Below the pieces are notes generated by a model that saw nothing but the letters and a program-made list of their open reading frames with translations, was not told the DNA's origin and ran no database searches. 64,000 nt of DNA from Chitinispirillales bacterium (GTDB lineage Bacteria > Fibrobacterota > Chitinivibrionia > Chitinivibrionales > Chitinispirillaceae): the NCBI GenBank assembly GCA_031254105.1, contig JAIRVB010000041.1, positions 41,979 through 105,978 of the forward strand, read 5' to 3'. Every line of letters starts with the position of its first letter. Within the stretch, counting starts at the first letter, position 1. Both the position numbers and the translations under genes were made by a program. Below are positions 50,160 through 59,632 of the stretch, piece by piece.

Positions 50160-52388
50160 ATGACATCTCTTGAGGTTCTCAAACGCTATTTCGGTTATGA
50201 TAATTTCCGCAGCGGCCAGCAGACGCTCATTGACAGCATACTCGCGGGAAAGGATGTTTTGGGGGTAATGCCCACAGGGGCGGGAAAATCTATCTGTTTT
50301 CAGATTCCATCCCTTATGATGAGTGGCCTTACGATTGTTGTGTCGCCGCTTATTTCGCTTATGAAGGATCAGGTAAACAGCCTTACTCAGTCGGGCGTCT
50401 CCGCCGCTTTTATCAATTCATCACTTACCGAACGTCAAATATATAAAGCTTTGGAAAACGCTGAAAGCGGAATCTATAGATTGATTTATGCCGCTCCGGA
50501 GCGGCTTCTTACGCCTGATTTCTCAGAGTTCGCGAAGTCTGCCCCAATATCCATGCTGACAGTTGACGAAGCGCATTGCATATCGCAATGGGGGCAGGAT
50601 TTTCGTCCAAGCTACGCAAAAATTCCCGAATTTATAGAAAAGTTACCGAACCGTCCTGTTTTATCAGCGTTTACGGCTACAGCGACTTCAAGAGTGCGTG
50701 AGGATATAATTGATTTACTCAGGTTAAATGATCCGGAAGTTTTGGTAACGGGATTTGACCGTCGGAATCTCTATTTTGAAGTACAGAAACCCAATGATAA
50801 ATATGCCAGCCTTACCGCCTTTTTGAGCGACAAAAAAGACCGCTATGGGATAGTCTACTGTTCTACCCGCGCGGCGGTGGAAGAGGTCTGTGAAAATTTA
50901 CAGTCTGATGGATACAGCGCTTCCCGCTATCACGCCGGACTGACTGACAGCGAACGGCGCGATAATCAGGATAACTTTCTCTACGACCGCGTGCAGATAA
51001 TGGTTGCGACAAACGCTTTCGGCATGGGAATAGACAAATCAAATGTCTCCTTTGTCGCGCATTATAATATGCCTAAAGATATAGAGAGCTATTATCAGGA
51101 AGCGGGCCGCGCCGGACGTGACGGCGAGCCGGCGGATTGCTTATTGCTTTACAGCGGTCAGGATGTGCGAACCAATATGTGGATGATAGAAAACGACAGG
51201 GACGCGCAGTATCCTGACGAACAAACAGAAAAATTACTGAAAGAGCGAAGCCGCGAACGTCTTCGCGAAATGACTTTTTACTGTACGGTAAATGATTGCC
51301 TGCGCGGGTATATACTTAAATATTTCGGTGAACGCCCGCTGAATTTTTGCGGCAACTGCGGCAGCTGCGATACAAATTTTGAAACAGCGGATGTTACTGT
51401 TGACGCGCAAAAAATTCTCTCATGCGTTGCCCGTATGAATCAGCGCTTTGGGTTAAAAATGGTGATAGATGTGCTTAGAGGCGCAAAAAGTGAAAAAGTG
51501 CGGAATTTTGGTTTTGACAAACTGTCAACTTACGGTATAAGTGAAAAGCCTGAGCGCTTGCTTAGGGAGATAATGAATCAGCTGATTCTTACAGGCTATC
51601 TTCTAAAAACCAACGATGAATATCCTGTCATAAAACTTGGCGGTCGCGCGGATGAAGTTTTGCGCGGGGACGAATCTGTGATTATGAAACTTGTCAAAGA
51701 GAAAGAGCCGAAGGAAGCGGCAAAAAGTAAAAAGAAGCTTTCCGTAAAGCCTGTTGACAAACAGTTATTCGCCGTTTTGCGTGATCTTAGGCTTGCAATT
51801 GCAAAGGAACAAAATGTACCTGCGTTTGTCATTTTCCCCGACAGCGCTCTAACCGATATGTGCGTGAAAACTCCGGTGACAAAGGAAGGATTTCTTAAGG
51901 TCTCCGGCGTTGGCCGTGTAAAGCTTGAAAAGTTCGGGGACAGGTTTTTAAGCGTTATAGCGGAATTCCTGGATAACAATAAGGACAATAATTTAAACGA
52001 AGCCGCTCTTGCGGAGGTCAAAGAGTTTGACGCGTCATCTGTAGAGATTACCGAAGAGCCCGTACCTGTCAGTATAGTCGCGGACAGAATAAACTGCGTG
52101 CTTATGGAGAATGGTTTTGACAAAGTAAGCGCTTTACTGATAAACGAATGGCTTGTCTCCAAAGGCTTCATGAAAGTTATCGCGGTCGAAAATAACAGAA
52201 CATTCAAAATCCCCACAGCCGCGGGCGCAAATCTCGGAATAACCAGCGAAGAACGTATCATCCGCGGCCAAAACGCAAAAGTCAACATGTACGGTAAAGC
52301 CGCTCAGGAATTTATCACGCAAAATATTTTAGAAATAATGAAATTCAAACATTTCCGGCCAAACAGAAATTCTGTATTACAGTTGTAG
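50160..52388 (+). CDS. recQ: ATP-dependent DNA helicase RecQ
   Basis: 742 residues. A 3'-5' helicase of recombination and repair. Motif I MPTGAGKS (Lys43), motif II DEAHCISQWG (136-145), SAFTATATSRV, motif V TNAFGMGIDKSNV, motif VI YYQEAGRAGRDG. The RecQ zinc-binding Cys set is in FYCTVNDCLRGYIL and FCGNCGSCD. A winged helix follows, then an HRDC domain at about 530-605 (LFAVLRDLRLAIAKEQNVPA, then FVIFPDSALTDM), and a C-terminal helical extension of about 120 residues found in longer RecQ forms. AGGGA site nine bases upstream. Confidence 0.95.
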   Translation: MTSLEVLKRYFGYDNFRSGQQTLIDSILAGKDVLGVMPTGAGKSICFQIPSLMMSGLTIVVSPLISLMKDQVNSLTQSGVSAAFINSSLTERQIYKALENAESGIYRLIYAAPERLLTPDFSEFAKSAPISMLTVDEAHCISQWGQDFRPSYAKIPEFIEKLPNRPVLSAFTATATSRVREDIIDLLRLNDPEVLVTGFDRRNLYFEVQKPNDKYASLTAFLSDKKDRYGIVYCSTRAAVEEVCENLQSDGYSASRYHAGLTDSERRDNQDNFLYDRVQIMVATNAFGMGIDKSNVSFVAHYNMPKDIESYYQEAGRAGRDGEPADCLLLYSGQDVRTNMWMIENDRDAQYPDEQTEKLLKERSRERLREMTFYCTVNDCLRGYILKYFGERPLNFCGNCGSCDTNFETADVTVDAQKILSCVARMNQRFGLKMVIDVLRGAKSEKVRNFGFDKLSTYGISEKPERLLREIMNQLILTGYLLKTNDEYPVIKLGGRADEVLRGDESVIMKLVKEKEPKEAAKSKKKLSVKPVDKQLFAVLRDLRLAIAKEQNVPAFVIFPDSALTDMCVKTPVTKEGFLKVSGVGRVKLEKFGDRFLSVIAEFLDNNKDNNLNEAALAEVKEFDASSVEITEEPVPVSIVADRINCVLMENGFDKVSALLINEWLVSKGFMKVIAVENNRTFKIPTAAGANLGITSEERIIRGQNAKVNMYGKAAQEFITQNILEIMKFKHFRPNRNSVLQL

Positions 52389-52577
52389 GGCGGCCATAGC
52401 CTTTTCGCTTTATATTTTAGAAGAGGGGCGATTGATTTTTGTGCAAGTTTGCTATATGTTAAACGCGCCAAAATCAAATTGCTTGCGGCCGCCATATATC
52501 TCACGCCCAAATATGTACGTATATACGATATTCATATATACAGAATAAAATGCATATATATTAAGGGAAGATTAAGA

Positions 52578-52598
52578 GGGCAGCCGTGAAGGCTGCCC
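52578..52598. repeat. Hairpin GGGCAGCC-GTGAA-GGCTGCCC
   Basis: Perfect 8-bp stem, no T tract, about 190 bases after recQ. The arm sequence equals that of the GH8 terminator stem (GGCTGCC/GGCAGCC). Of the 52389-52804 gap, the part before it holds only AT-rich DNA, the part after holds the MITE-like element. Confidence 0.5.
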
Positions 52599-52642
52599 GT
52601 ACGGGGAGCGGGGTGATTCCTAATTATTAATTAATAATTGGA

Positions 52643-52795
52643 GAGTGTAATTTAGTTTGTTTAATGCAGAAATAAAACAAGTAAGATAGTTGAATCGTTT
52701 ATCTATGTATTTTACGAGTTTTTAATATTTCTGCATTCTGCATTATCTTTGTATGGTTGAAAAATTAATTTTTACAGAAAAAAATTTACACGCTC
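52643..52795 (+). repeat. MITE-like palindromic element, full copy
   Basis: GAGTGTAATTTAGTTTGTTT, AATGCAGAAATAAAACAAGT, AAGATAGTTGAATCG..., TTTCTGCATTCTGCATTATC, TTTTTACAGAAAAAAATTTA, CACGCTC. About 85 percent identical by eye to 7241-7407 along its length, including the non-palindromic middle. Located downstream of the sigma-factor gene. Confidence 0.8.
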
Positions 52796-52804
52796 ATAAT
52801 TGAA

Positions 52805-53656
52805 TTAATATTCCGGCGGTTCAATGGTTTGATTTTTATAAGAAGTCTGCAGCCTGTGTATTGCTTTCTCCTTAATCTGCCGCACTCTCTCGCGTGTCAA
52901 ATGTAATCTTCTTCCGATCTCATCAAGCGTATGCGGAATATCCTCTCCAACGCCAAAATAAAGCTTGAGTACGCTTTTTTCCCTGTCGGTAAGAGTGTCA
53001 AGAATTTTATTGACTCCCTGGAGCAGCGATAATTCTACGAGGTTGGTGTCCGGAAGTTCCTGTTCTTCATCGTGGAGCAGATCGATCATCTCTGAACTGT
53101 CATCGTTTTGTACCGGAGTGTCAAGTGACAAGTAGCGGTTTCCGATTCTTTGGATCGCCATGATTTCGCTCTCTTTGAGGTCAAGTTCCTCAGCAATCTC
53201 CTGCAGGGTGGGCATGCGCATGAATTTTTGTTCAAGCCTGCTCTGGGTTTTTCCCACTTTGTGGATTACCCCGATACGGTTAAGAGGTACGCGGGTAATT
53301 CGAGACCTGTCCGCAAGCGCCCTAAGTATGGCTTGACGGATCCACCATACCGCGTACGAAATAAATTTAAAGTTGCGCTTTTCGTCAAACCTCTTTGCTG
53401 CCTGGATAAGTCCCAGGTTACCCTCGCTTATCAACTCTCCAAGCGGCAGCCCCTGATTTTGATAATTGCGCGCTACGCTGACTACAAAACGCAGGTTTGC
53501 GTTAATGAGCTTCTCAAGCGCCTTTTTATCGCCCTTTTTTATAAGGACGGCCAACTTGCACTCTTCCTCTGCGGAGAGCGCCACTGTCTTGCTGATATCC
53601 TTGAGGTACAGCTCAAGGGATATCTCGTCAGGAACGATCATTCTCTTATCAGTCAT
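52805..53656 (-). CDS. RNA polymerase sigma factor, RpoD/SigA type
   Basis: 283 residues from the ATG at 53656 (GGAGG eight bases upstream; a TTG five codons earlier overlaps that site). All sigma-70 regions 1.2-4.2 are present: LYLKDISKTVALSAEEECKL (1.2), INANLRFVVSVARNYQNQGL then PLGELISEGNLGLIQAAKRF (2.1-2.2), FISYAVWWIRQAILRAL (2.3-2.4), the region 3 segment, and LDEIGRRLHLTRERVRQIKE then KAIHRLQ (4.2). Region 1.1 is missing, as in the primary sigma factors of Bacteroidetes and Fibrobacteres, so it is probably the housekeeping factor. RYLSLDTPVQNDD is typical of region 3.1/3.2. Confidence 0.9.
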   Translation of the reverse strand: MTDKRMIVPDEISLELYLKDISKTVALSAEEECKLAVLIKKGDKKALEKLINANLRFVVSVARNYQNQGLPLGELISEGNLGLIQAAKRFDEKRNFKFISYAVWWIRQAILRALADRSRITRVPLNRIGVIHKVGKTQSRLEQKFMRMPTLQEIAEELDLKESEIMAIQRIGNRYLSLDTPVQNDDSSEMIDLLHDEEQELPDTNLVELSLLQGVNKILDTLTDREKSVLKLYFGVGEDIPHTLDEIGRRLHLTRERVRQIKEKAIHRLQTSYKNQTIEPPEY

Positions 53657-53885
53657 GGTTATTACCTCCAAAGTACTTATACTTCGTCGGTGTGAAAAGG
53701 TTTATTGTGATGCTGAAATAAAATGGCTGACCTTGTTGATCAAGGCGAGATCTGCGCGGGAATTGCGGTAACTTCAACAGTCTTAAAAAGGCTCTTCTTA
53801 TCGTGTTGATTCCCGAAAATTGTGGACAATTAATTATGCCTTGATTATAATATATTTAGAATACCTTATTGTAGGAGATAGATTG

Positions 53886-55106
53886 ATGTCCGTTCGCGCC
53901 ATTTCACATAATCCCCATAGGGAACGATCTTTGACCGTTTCGCTGTTTAGAATCATTCCAGTATCATCATTGCGCAAATCCGCATTGTCTTGCATTTTGT
54001 GCGCGGCAGCGGCTATGGCGCAAAACCAGAGCCTTGTAAGCAAAATAGGATGGGACAGGCCGAGTACAGGGACTATTGTTGCGGTAATTGCGGTTTTGGC
54101 GGCTGGGCTTGGGCTGCTTTCATTCTTACATGTTAATGCGCGCCTTAAGAATATTAAAGATAACCGGAATATTTCATTAGAACTTTTCAACCGCGCCTGC
54201 CGCAATGCGGGGCTTGTTGAGTACGAAAAGAGCGCTTTGCAAAAGCTTATCGCTTACATGCCGGAGTTCACAAGACCGCATCAGATTTTTGAGTCGGCTT
54301 CGCTGTTTGAGCGCTGCGTAGACGCGCGGGTGAATAAACTGTTATCTGAACAGCTGACTCCGGAACAGGAAAAATTTGAGGATGACGTCCTTCTATCCGC
54401 GCGTAAAAAACTTGGCTACAATGTTATCTTTGCCGAGCAGCCGCTCATCTCTACCCGTAACCTTAGCATAGGGCAAAAGGTGTCTGTTTTGGCTCCCGGC
54501 CAGAAAGTTACCCATGGCCAGGCCTTTATGGTGGTGGAAGTGAGTGAGTTTTATTTTACAGTACGCGTTGCCGGAGGAACCCATGGTTTTGACATTACTT
54601 CGGGGACGCAGCTTATAATTGCGTTCTCGCGCATGGGGGATGCGGTATACAGCATCGGAGCGAAAATAAAGGGGGCGAAAAGAGGTGGAGAGATTCAGTT
54701 TTTTCATACGCTGGATTTTTCACGTAACCAAAACAGGCGCTATGTAAGGCTTGACGTTAATCTGCCGATAAAGTTTCGTGTACTGGAAAAATCTGACAAG
54801 AAAGAGAAACCGCCGTCACAATACTTTGAAGTCCGTATATCCGAAATCAGCGGCGGCGGTTTAAGCTTCTTCGCGGATTCGCCTGTTGGGGCGCATGATA
54901 CGGTTATGATCTCTATCCCGCTTCCCGACGGCGGCGGGGTGTTAAATGGAATAAAGGGGCAGGTGCTCAGAGTTGTCCGGATAGAGGGGAAAACAACCGA
55001 TCATTTCAGGCATCATATTCAGTTTATAAACATTGAACCGCAGCACAGGGAGCGGATCGTGAAATTCGTTTTCACAAAACACCGCCAAATGCTGCAGATG
55101 CGGTAA
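53886..55106 (+). CDS. PilZ-domain membrane protein
   Basis: 406 residues from ATG at 53886 (GGAG nine bases upstream). A hydrophobic, signal-like stretch (SALSCILCAAAAMA), then a clear membrane helix TIVAVIAVLAAGLGLLSFLH at about 70-90. A mid region of unknown fold follows (YNVIFAEQPLISTRNLSIGQKV). The C-terminal PilZ domain (about 295-400) has the c-di-GMP motif RRYVRLDVNLPIKF with RxxxR-like spacing, followed by ISEISGGGLSFFAD in place of the D/NxSxxG motif. It lies upstream of the pilus-assembly genes, so it may tie c-di-GMP to pili or adhesion. Binding of c-di-GMP is plausible but the second motif is altered. Confidence 0.78.
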   Translation: MSVRAISHNPHRERSLTVSLFRIIPVSSLRKSALSCILCAAAAMAQNQSLVSKIGWDRPSTGTIVAVIAVLAAGLGLLSFLHVNARLKNIKDNRNISLELFNRACRNAGLVEYEKSALQKLIAYMPEFTRPHQIFESASLFERCVDARVNKLLSEQLTPEQEKFEDDVLLSARKKLGYNVIFAEQPLISTRNLSIGQKVSVLAPGQKVTHGQAFMVVEVSEFYFTVRVAGGTHGFDITSGTQLIIAFSRMGDAVYSIGAKIKGAKRGGEIQFFHTLDFSRNQNRRYVRLDVNLPIKFRVLEKSDKKEKPPSQYFEVRISEISGGGLSFFADSPVGAHDTVMISIPLPDGGGVLNGIKGQVLRVVRIEGKTTDHFRHHIQFINIEPQHRERIVKFVFTKHRQMLQMR

Positions 55107-55345
55107 AATTTTCATAGCAGGGGCGCGGGCCCTGCGTGTTCGCCCATTATCCCGCGCCCGAACAATGGCGATTATATATTTTATAGAATTTTTCGTGCTT
55201 GAAATGTTAATGTCCGAAAAGGATAATATAAAAATATAAGAGAGGGCGCCCGCGGGGGGCGTACAAATACAGGCGGCAGTATAAGGGATTAGGTTAATAC
55301 GCAAGGCGCGCCCGTGCATGCGCAGATGGGAGTTTTCTCCGCTTT

Positions 55346-55768
55346 ATGAATAATAAAAGTAAAATTTACGCCTGTTCAGGCTCAGTTGTAATAAGAGTGA
55401 TTATCTGCGCGGTGTCGTTGCTTATAGCTGGCGGAGTGTTAGTTCTTAGTCTTAGAACCTTTGAACACCGCAAAGCTGACGACTTTCGCAAGGCGCTTGC
55501 GATAAGCGAATATGGGATTCAGGCAGCTTTGGAAAAGATAGGTGAGCAGCCTGACTGGAGTGAGGGTTTTTCAAAAGAGCCTTACGAAGACGGCAGTTAC
55601 GATGTGGAGGTTAAACGAGAGGCAATAGACGGTGCGGTTTACCTTAAGTTAAAATCGACAGGGGTTATAAGATCGTCTGTTCATACGAAAGAGTTTACTA
55701 TGAGGCTTGAGCCGCCTGAAAACGATTCGTCCGCAAACCAGCTTTTTTCAGCGGAGCGGGATTCATGA
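55346..55768 (+). CDS. Putative pilus-assembly (minor pilin/PilX-like) protein
   Basis: 140 residues. An N-terminal segment with a hydrophobic helix (VVIRVIICAVSLLIAGGVLV) after a short polar leader, then an alpha-helical spine and a beta-rich C-terminal part (YEDGSYDVEVKREAIDG, LKSTGVIRSSVHTKEFTMRL) resembling PilX-type or pseudopilin-accessory proteins. No classical prepilin G-F cleavage site. Its stop overlaps pilM (ATGA), so it belongs to the pil operon. The family is assigned on context and shape only. Confidence 0.6.
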   Translation: MNNKSKIYACSGSVVIRVIICAVSLLIAGGVLVLSLRTFEHRKADDFRKALAISEYGIQAALEKIGEQPDWSEGFSKEPYEDGSYDVEVKREAIDGAVYLKLKSTGVIRSSVHTKEFTMRLEPPENDSSANQLFSAERDS

Positions 55769-56832
55769 AATTTTTAAAAAAAATGCAGGGCCAGAACTCC
55801 ACGGTGGGTCTTGATATAGGCAACCACTCGCTGAAGCTTGTGAAGCTGCGGCATCACAAGGATAATTATTTTCTTGAAGCCACCGGTATAAAGGAGCTGC
55901 CCAAAGGCACGATAGAAAACGGCGAAATCAAAAAAAGAGATCTGCTTATTGAATCTATAACTCACCTGATAAACCAGTGTGACCCTTCTATTGTAGAAGT
56001 AGTTTTTTCAATGAGCGGTCACGGGATTATTTCAGATAAGATTACATTTAAAATTGAGGATGATACTAACGCCGATGAGCTGATCCTGTGGGAAGCCAGC
56101 CAGAGAAGCCCTTTTGATGTTGATGACATTACGCTTGACTATAAAATACTGCGCCGCTTTCCGGATACAAATGAGGTCGAAGTACTTTTAGTCGCGGCTA
56201 AAAACCAGATAATGCAAAGCTACATCGATTTACTCTATGATGCGGGATTAAAACCGGTAATTGTTGATGTTTCCGCTTTTGCCATTACTAACGGCTATGC
56301 GCTTGAGTGCGGCGGGCTTCCTGATATGGGAACAGTCGCTCTTTTAAATGTAGGTCATTACATGACAAATGTTACATTTATCAAAGACGGCATTTATCAT
56401 TCAACGCGCGATATTTCTACTGCCGGTGAGTTCTTTAACCGTACGTTGCAGCGAAATATGGGATTGAGCAGCGAAGAGGCTTTGCAGGCGATAAAAGGTA
56501 AAACCACAACGGCGCTTGATATGAATTTGCTGAAGCAGAGCGTGGGGTATGCGGCGGAGGAGCTCTCTTCGGGTATAGATCTTGCCTTTTCCTATTATAA
56601 AACTTCCGAGAAAAGCGATTCTATTGACAAAATAGTGCTTTCTGGGGGCGGAGCCTACATTCCAAGCCTTACTCAGTTTCTTGAAACCAGGCATCAGACA
56701 AAAGTTGTAATTTCAAACCCGCTTGCGTATGTCCAGTACAATCAGGATCTTTTCGGCGGCGTTAATATTCAGAACATAAGCGCTCTTCTCACTGTTGCTG
56801 TAGGGCTTGCCATGCGGAAAGCAGGGCAGTGA
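55765..56832 (+). CDS. pilM: Type IV pilus assembly protein PilM
   Basis: 355 residues, actin-like ATPase fold: TVGLDIGNHSLKLVKL (phosphate-1), SMSGHGII, WEASQRSPFDVDDITLDYKI, VALLNVGHYMTNVTFIKDGI (phosphate-2) and IVLSGGGAYIPSLTQFLETR (adenosine). PilM is cytoplasmic and binds the N-terminal peptide of PilN to couple the inner-membrane alignment complex to the motors. It is coupled to both neighbours by overlapping stop/start codons. Confidence 0.92.
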   Translation: MKFLKKMQGQNSTVGLDIGNHSLKLVKLRHHKDNYFLEATGIKELPKGTIENGEIKKRDLLIESITHLINQCDPSIVEVVFSMSGHGIISDKITFKIEDDTNADELILWEASQRSPFDVDDITLDYKILRRFPDTNEVEVLLVAAKNQIMQSYIDLLYDAGLKPVIVDVSAFAITNGYALECGGLPDMGTVALLNVGHYMTNVTFIKDGIYHSTRDISTAGEFFNRTLQRNMGLSSEEALQAIKGKTTTALDMNLLKQSVGYAAEELSSGIDLAFSYYKTSEKSDSIDKIVLSGGGAYIPSLTQFLETRHQTKVVISNPLAYVQYNQDLFGGVNIQNISALLTVAVGLAMRKAGQ

Positions 56833-57440
56833 TGATGGAAAGAATAGAGATAAACCTTCTCCCCGCCGAATACAGGATTTACAAACGCAATTTAAAGCTT
56901 CCCCGTTCCATTGTGTATCCGGTAGTCGCGGTTCTCATCCTTGCTTTTGCCGCCATATCAGTAAGTTTTTACACGCAGAATCTGGCGTCATCCATCGAAG
57001 ATGAAATAGCCGCTATTGAAAGAGATATAGCGGCTAATAAGAACGTTCAGGCGGAAATTAACAAACTTCGTAAAGAAAAGAAAGAGGTGGAGGAGAAGAT
57101 ACTGGCTCTTGAGCGAATTAACGTTAATCGTGAGCTGTGGGTACGGCTAATGGAGGTTCTCAGCGGCGGGTTACCGCCGCATTCATGGCTTATGTCAATT
57201 AGGGAGGAGGCTGGTCCTCCCCCGGTGCTTAGCGTAGAGGCCAGAACTTATTCATTTCATGAAGTGGCTTCCTACATGAGCAGGCTTGGGGAGAGTGAAT
57301 TTATTAACAAGGTAGAATTGCACGATATTGAGCGTGTGCAGCTCAACAACCGTAATATCTACAGGTTTTCTATCTCCTGCACTGTTAATCCTGATGCTAA
57401 GCTTGACATTTCGCGAGGAGAGGAACGGACTGATGGCTAA
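56832..57440 (+). CDS. pilN: Type IV pilus assembly protein PilN
   Basis: 202 residues. The N-terminal MERIEINLLPAEYRIYKR contains the INLLP motif that PilN inserts into PilM. One membrane helix (VYPVVAVLILAFAAISVSFY), a long coiled coil (ASSIEDEIAAIERDIAANK, INKLRKEKKEVEEKILALER) and a ferredoxin-like C-terminal domain. Start chosen at the ATG overlapping the pilM stop (TGATG); a GTG three bases earlier and an ATG three later are alternatives. Forms a heterodimer with PilO. Confidence 0.9.
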   Translation: MMERIEINLLPAEYRIYKRNLKLPRSIVYPVVAVLILAFAAISVSFYTQNLASSIEDEIAAIERDIAANKNVQAEINKLRKEKKEVEEKILALERINVNRELWVRLMEVLSGGLPPHSWLMSIREEAGPPPVLSVEARTYSFHEVASYMSRLGESEFINKVELHDIERVQLNNRNIYRFSISCTVNPDAKLDISRGEERTDG

Positions 57441-58032
57441 AGCAAAATTCAAGTTTAATATAAAAGATCCTAAGGTCAGGAATGTTCTCCTTATCGCGCT
57501 TGCGGCAGGTTGTCTGGGTTTTATCTGGTATGATTACAGTTTCAGACCTTTACAGGAGAGAGTTGCCGAACTTAACAGACAAAAAGAAAAGAAGGAGTCT
57601 GAGCTGCGTACTATCAACGCGCTCAAACCTCAGCTGAATAAGCTGCGTCGGGAGACTGTTGAGGCAACGGCTAAACTTGATTCACTAAGGAACATTTTCC
57701 CAGATCAAAAAGAGGTTCCGCGTCTTATCCGTGAACTTACTTCCGTAAATAGAAAAAGCAATATCACGACAACTCGTTTTAATCTCATGCCCGATGTGGA
57801 GAAAGAGTATTATATTGAAAACAAATATAACATCGGGGTTGCCGGTGATTATCATAATTTAGGAGAGTTTTTCAGTTACCTTGCCAATTTTCAGCTGATA
57901 ATAAATTTGAGCAATGTTTCGATAAATGCAAACTCTTCCTTTACCAGAGCTAATCCGGATGATCCGGTACAGGAGGATTCGCCGTCGATACTGGCAACAT
58001 TTGAGCTGACCACATTTTCATCGAGACGCTGA
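57433..58032 (+). CDS. pilO: Type IV pilus assembly protein PilO
   Basis: 199 residues from ATG at 57433, which overlaps the pilN end by eight bases and has GAGGAGAGG upstream. Short cytoplasmic tail, membrane helix (VLLIALAAGCLGFIWY), coiled coil (VAELNRQKEKKESELRTINA, LNKLRRETVEATAKL), then the PilO-type VPRLIRELTSVNRKSNITTT and YHNLGEFFSYLANFQLIINL. Partner of PilN. The open frame upstream of the chosen start is the shadow of pilN. Confidence 0.88.
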   Translation: MAKAKFKFNIKDPKVRNVLLIALAAGCLGFIWYDYSFRPLQERVAELNRQKEKKESELRTINALKPQLNKLRRETVEATAKLDSLRNIFPDQKEVPRLIRELTSVNRKSNITTTRFNLMPDVEKEYYIENKYNIGVAGDYHNLGEFFSYLANFQLIINLSNVSINANSSFTRANPDDPVQEDSPSILATFELTTFSSRR

Positions 58033-59615
58033 TGCTTTTTAATAATTATTATACGGGTGTAAGGTTTTGTTTTGCGCTGATGCTTTTTTGTGCGGGTTTG
58101 GCGGGAACGGCCTATTCCCAGGATGCGCTCTCCTCGATAGATGAAATCGAGATAAAAGCGCAGGAAAGAGGGATTATTCTTATAATCAGCGGCAGCGGTC
58201 CTATAGCGGTGGGTGGTAACCCTGACCAGCTTGAGAAGGCTACATCCCAATACTCAGAGGTGCGTGTTAATATTAAAAACGCGGTCAGCAAGCTTGGGGC
58301 AAGCAGCTTCAGCGGACCTCAGGAGCTTGCGGTAAGGGAGATTTTCTTAAAGGAAAATCCCGGCAGCGTAGACTTGATTGTAAAGATGCGAAACGTAATG
58401 AATGGGCCGGTTCTGGTTCGCGGAAGCGGGAACCAGATCAGAATCCTTCTTACAAAAGACGCTCAGCCGGAAATAAACTGGCTAGCTTCAAAAACAACCG
58501 CTTCCGGCAGCCATTCGCAGAGACCTGTTAACGTTCCTGAGCCTGAAAAAGCGGTTTTGCAGACAAAACTGGTTGAAGCTGGCGCTGCTGGAATACCGGA
58601 GGTTTCAGTTCCTGGGGCTGCGGAGCGTACGCTTGGCAATATCCGGGTTGTGCAGAGAGATAAAACCGCTTCGCTCTATTTCGATCTGTCTGCGGCGTCA
58701 GACGCTTCTGTAAACAAGGGCGGTGATTCTCTGGTTATCAGGTTTTCCAATACATCCTCCAAACTTCCCCCCAGGGTTTACAATATTCCTGGAAGCACAG
58801 TTTACAATTCAGTAAGGATACGCAATGAGAGGGGCGCAGATAGAAGCAGCGCCGTGGTCGCGGTAGTCAAACTCAATCAAAGAGGCGGCGCGCTTTCTCC
58901 TGTTACTATGCCGCTTGATAATCAGTACGCTGTCTATACCTCAAGCTACGACTCCGCCAGAGTTTTTCTGTGGAACGCCATAGATGGGGTGCAGTCCTCT
59001 TTCTCTTTTACCCAGATTGGGGCCGAACCTGTTGATATGCAGAAAATGGAAAAACGCGCGGCGCAGGAGATTGAAAAGCCCATAGGCGCAGGCGCGTTGT
59101 TTCCAATAAGGGATGAACCGGAAAAAAGTTCCGGCGGAAAAGTTTCCGGTTCCGCTAATACCGCATTTACTCCAACACCTGAGAGGTTGCCGCGGATTGC
59201 GCCGCCAAAAACCGAAGTTCCTGTCGCAAACCTTGATGAGGTCGTTTCTGATAACAGTTCACTTCATGATGGTGAGGCAGTCAGGGAATCCGGTGATGGG
59301 GAGCAGTTGCGTTATAAAGTTTATGGCCGTGACCCGTTTGTCCCGCTTATGAGAGAAGAGAAAAGCTTTTCTGATCTTCCAAAAGTGGAAAATTTGAAGT
59401 TGGTTGGCATTTTGGAAGACTCAAGAGAGAGAATCGCGCTTCTGGAAGATTCCAAAAATCAAAACAGAGCTTTTGCCATGAGAGCGGACGATATGGTTGA
59501 ATACGGAAAAGTATTGCGTGTGCATAGAGACAGAGTGATTTTCCTGATGAGTGATATCGGTGTATCGTATCCATATACCATACGCCTGGAATCGCCGGGG
59601 ACTAAGAAGAGATAG
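58032..59615 (+). CDS. AMIN-domain / PilP-like pilus protein
   Basis: 527 residues; start overlaps the pilO stop (TGATG). Signal peptide (LMLFCAGLAGTAYSQ). Residues about 30-150 are an AMIN domain (SIDEIEIKAQERGIILIISG, VREIFLKENPGSVDLIVKM), with a second AMIN-like segment at about 195-330 (GNIRVVQRDKTASLYFDLSA). A Pro/Ser-rich linker leads to a PilP-like C-terminus (YKVYGRDPFVPLM, VENLKLVGILEDSRERIALL, MVEYGKVLRVHRDRVIFLMS). It takes the place of pilP in the gene order and would bridge PilNO to the secretin; the AMIN part, which binds peptidoglycan, is usually on PilQ. Confidence 0.75.
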   Translation: MLFNNYYTGVRFCFALMLFCAGLAGTAYSQDALSSIDEIEIKAQERGIILIISGSGPIAVGGNPDQLEKATSQYSEVRVNIKNAVSKLGASSFSGPQELAVREIFLKENPGSVDLIVKMRNVMNGPVLVRGSGNQIRILLTKDAQPEINWLASKTTASGSHSQRPVNVPEPEKAVLQTKLVEAGAAGIPEVSVPGAAERTLGNIRVVQRDKTASLYFDLSAASDASVNKGGDSLVIRFSNTSSKLPPRVYNIPGSTVYNSVRIRNERGADRSSAVVAVVKLNQRGGALSPVTMPLDNQYAVYTSSYDSARVFLWNAIDGVQSSFSFTQIGAEPVDMQKMEKRAAQEIEKPIGAGALFPIRDEPEKSSGGKVSGSANTAFTPTPERLPRIAPPKTEVPVANLDEVVSDNSSLHDGEAVRESGDGEQLRYKVYGRDPFVPLMREEKSFSDLPKVENLKLVGILEDSRERIALLEDSKNQNRAFAMRADDMVEYGKVLRVHRDRVIFLMSDIGVSYPYTIRLESPGTKKR

Positions 59616-59632
59616 AGAGTGAGGGATCTGTA

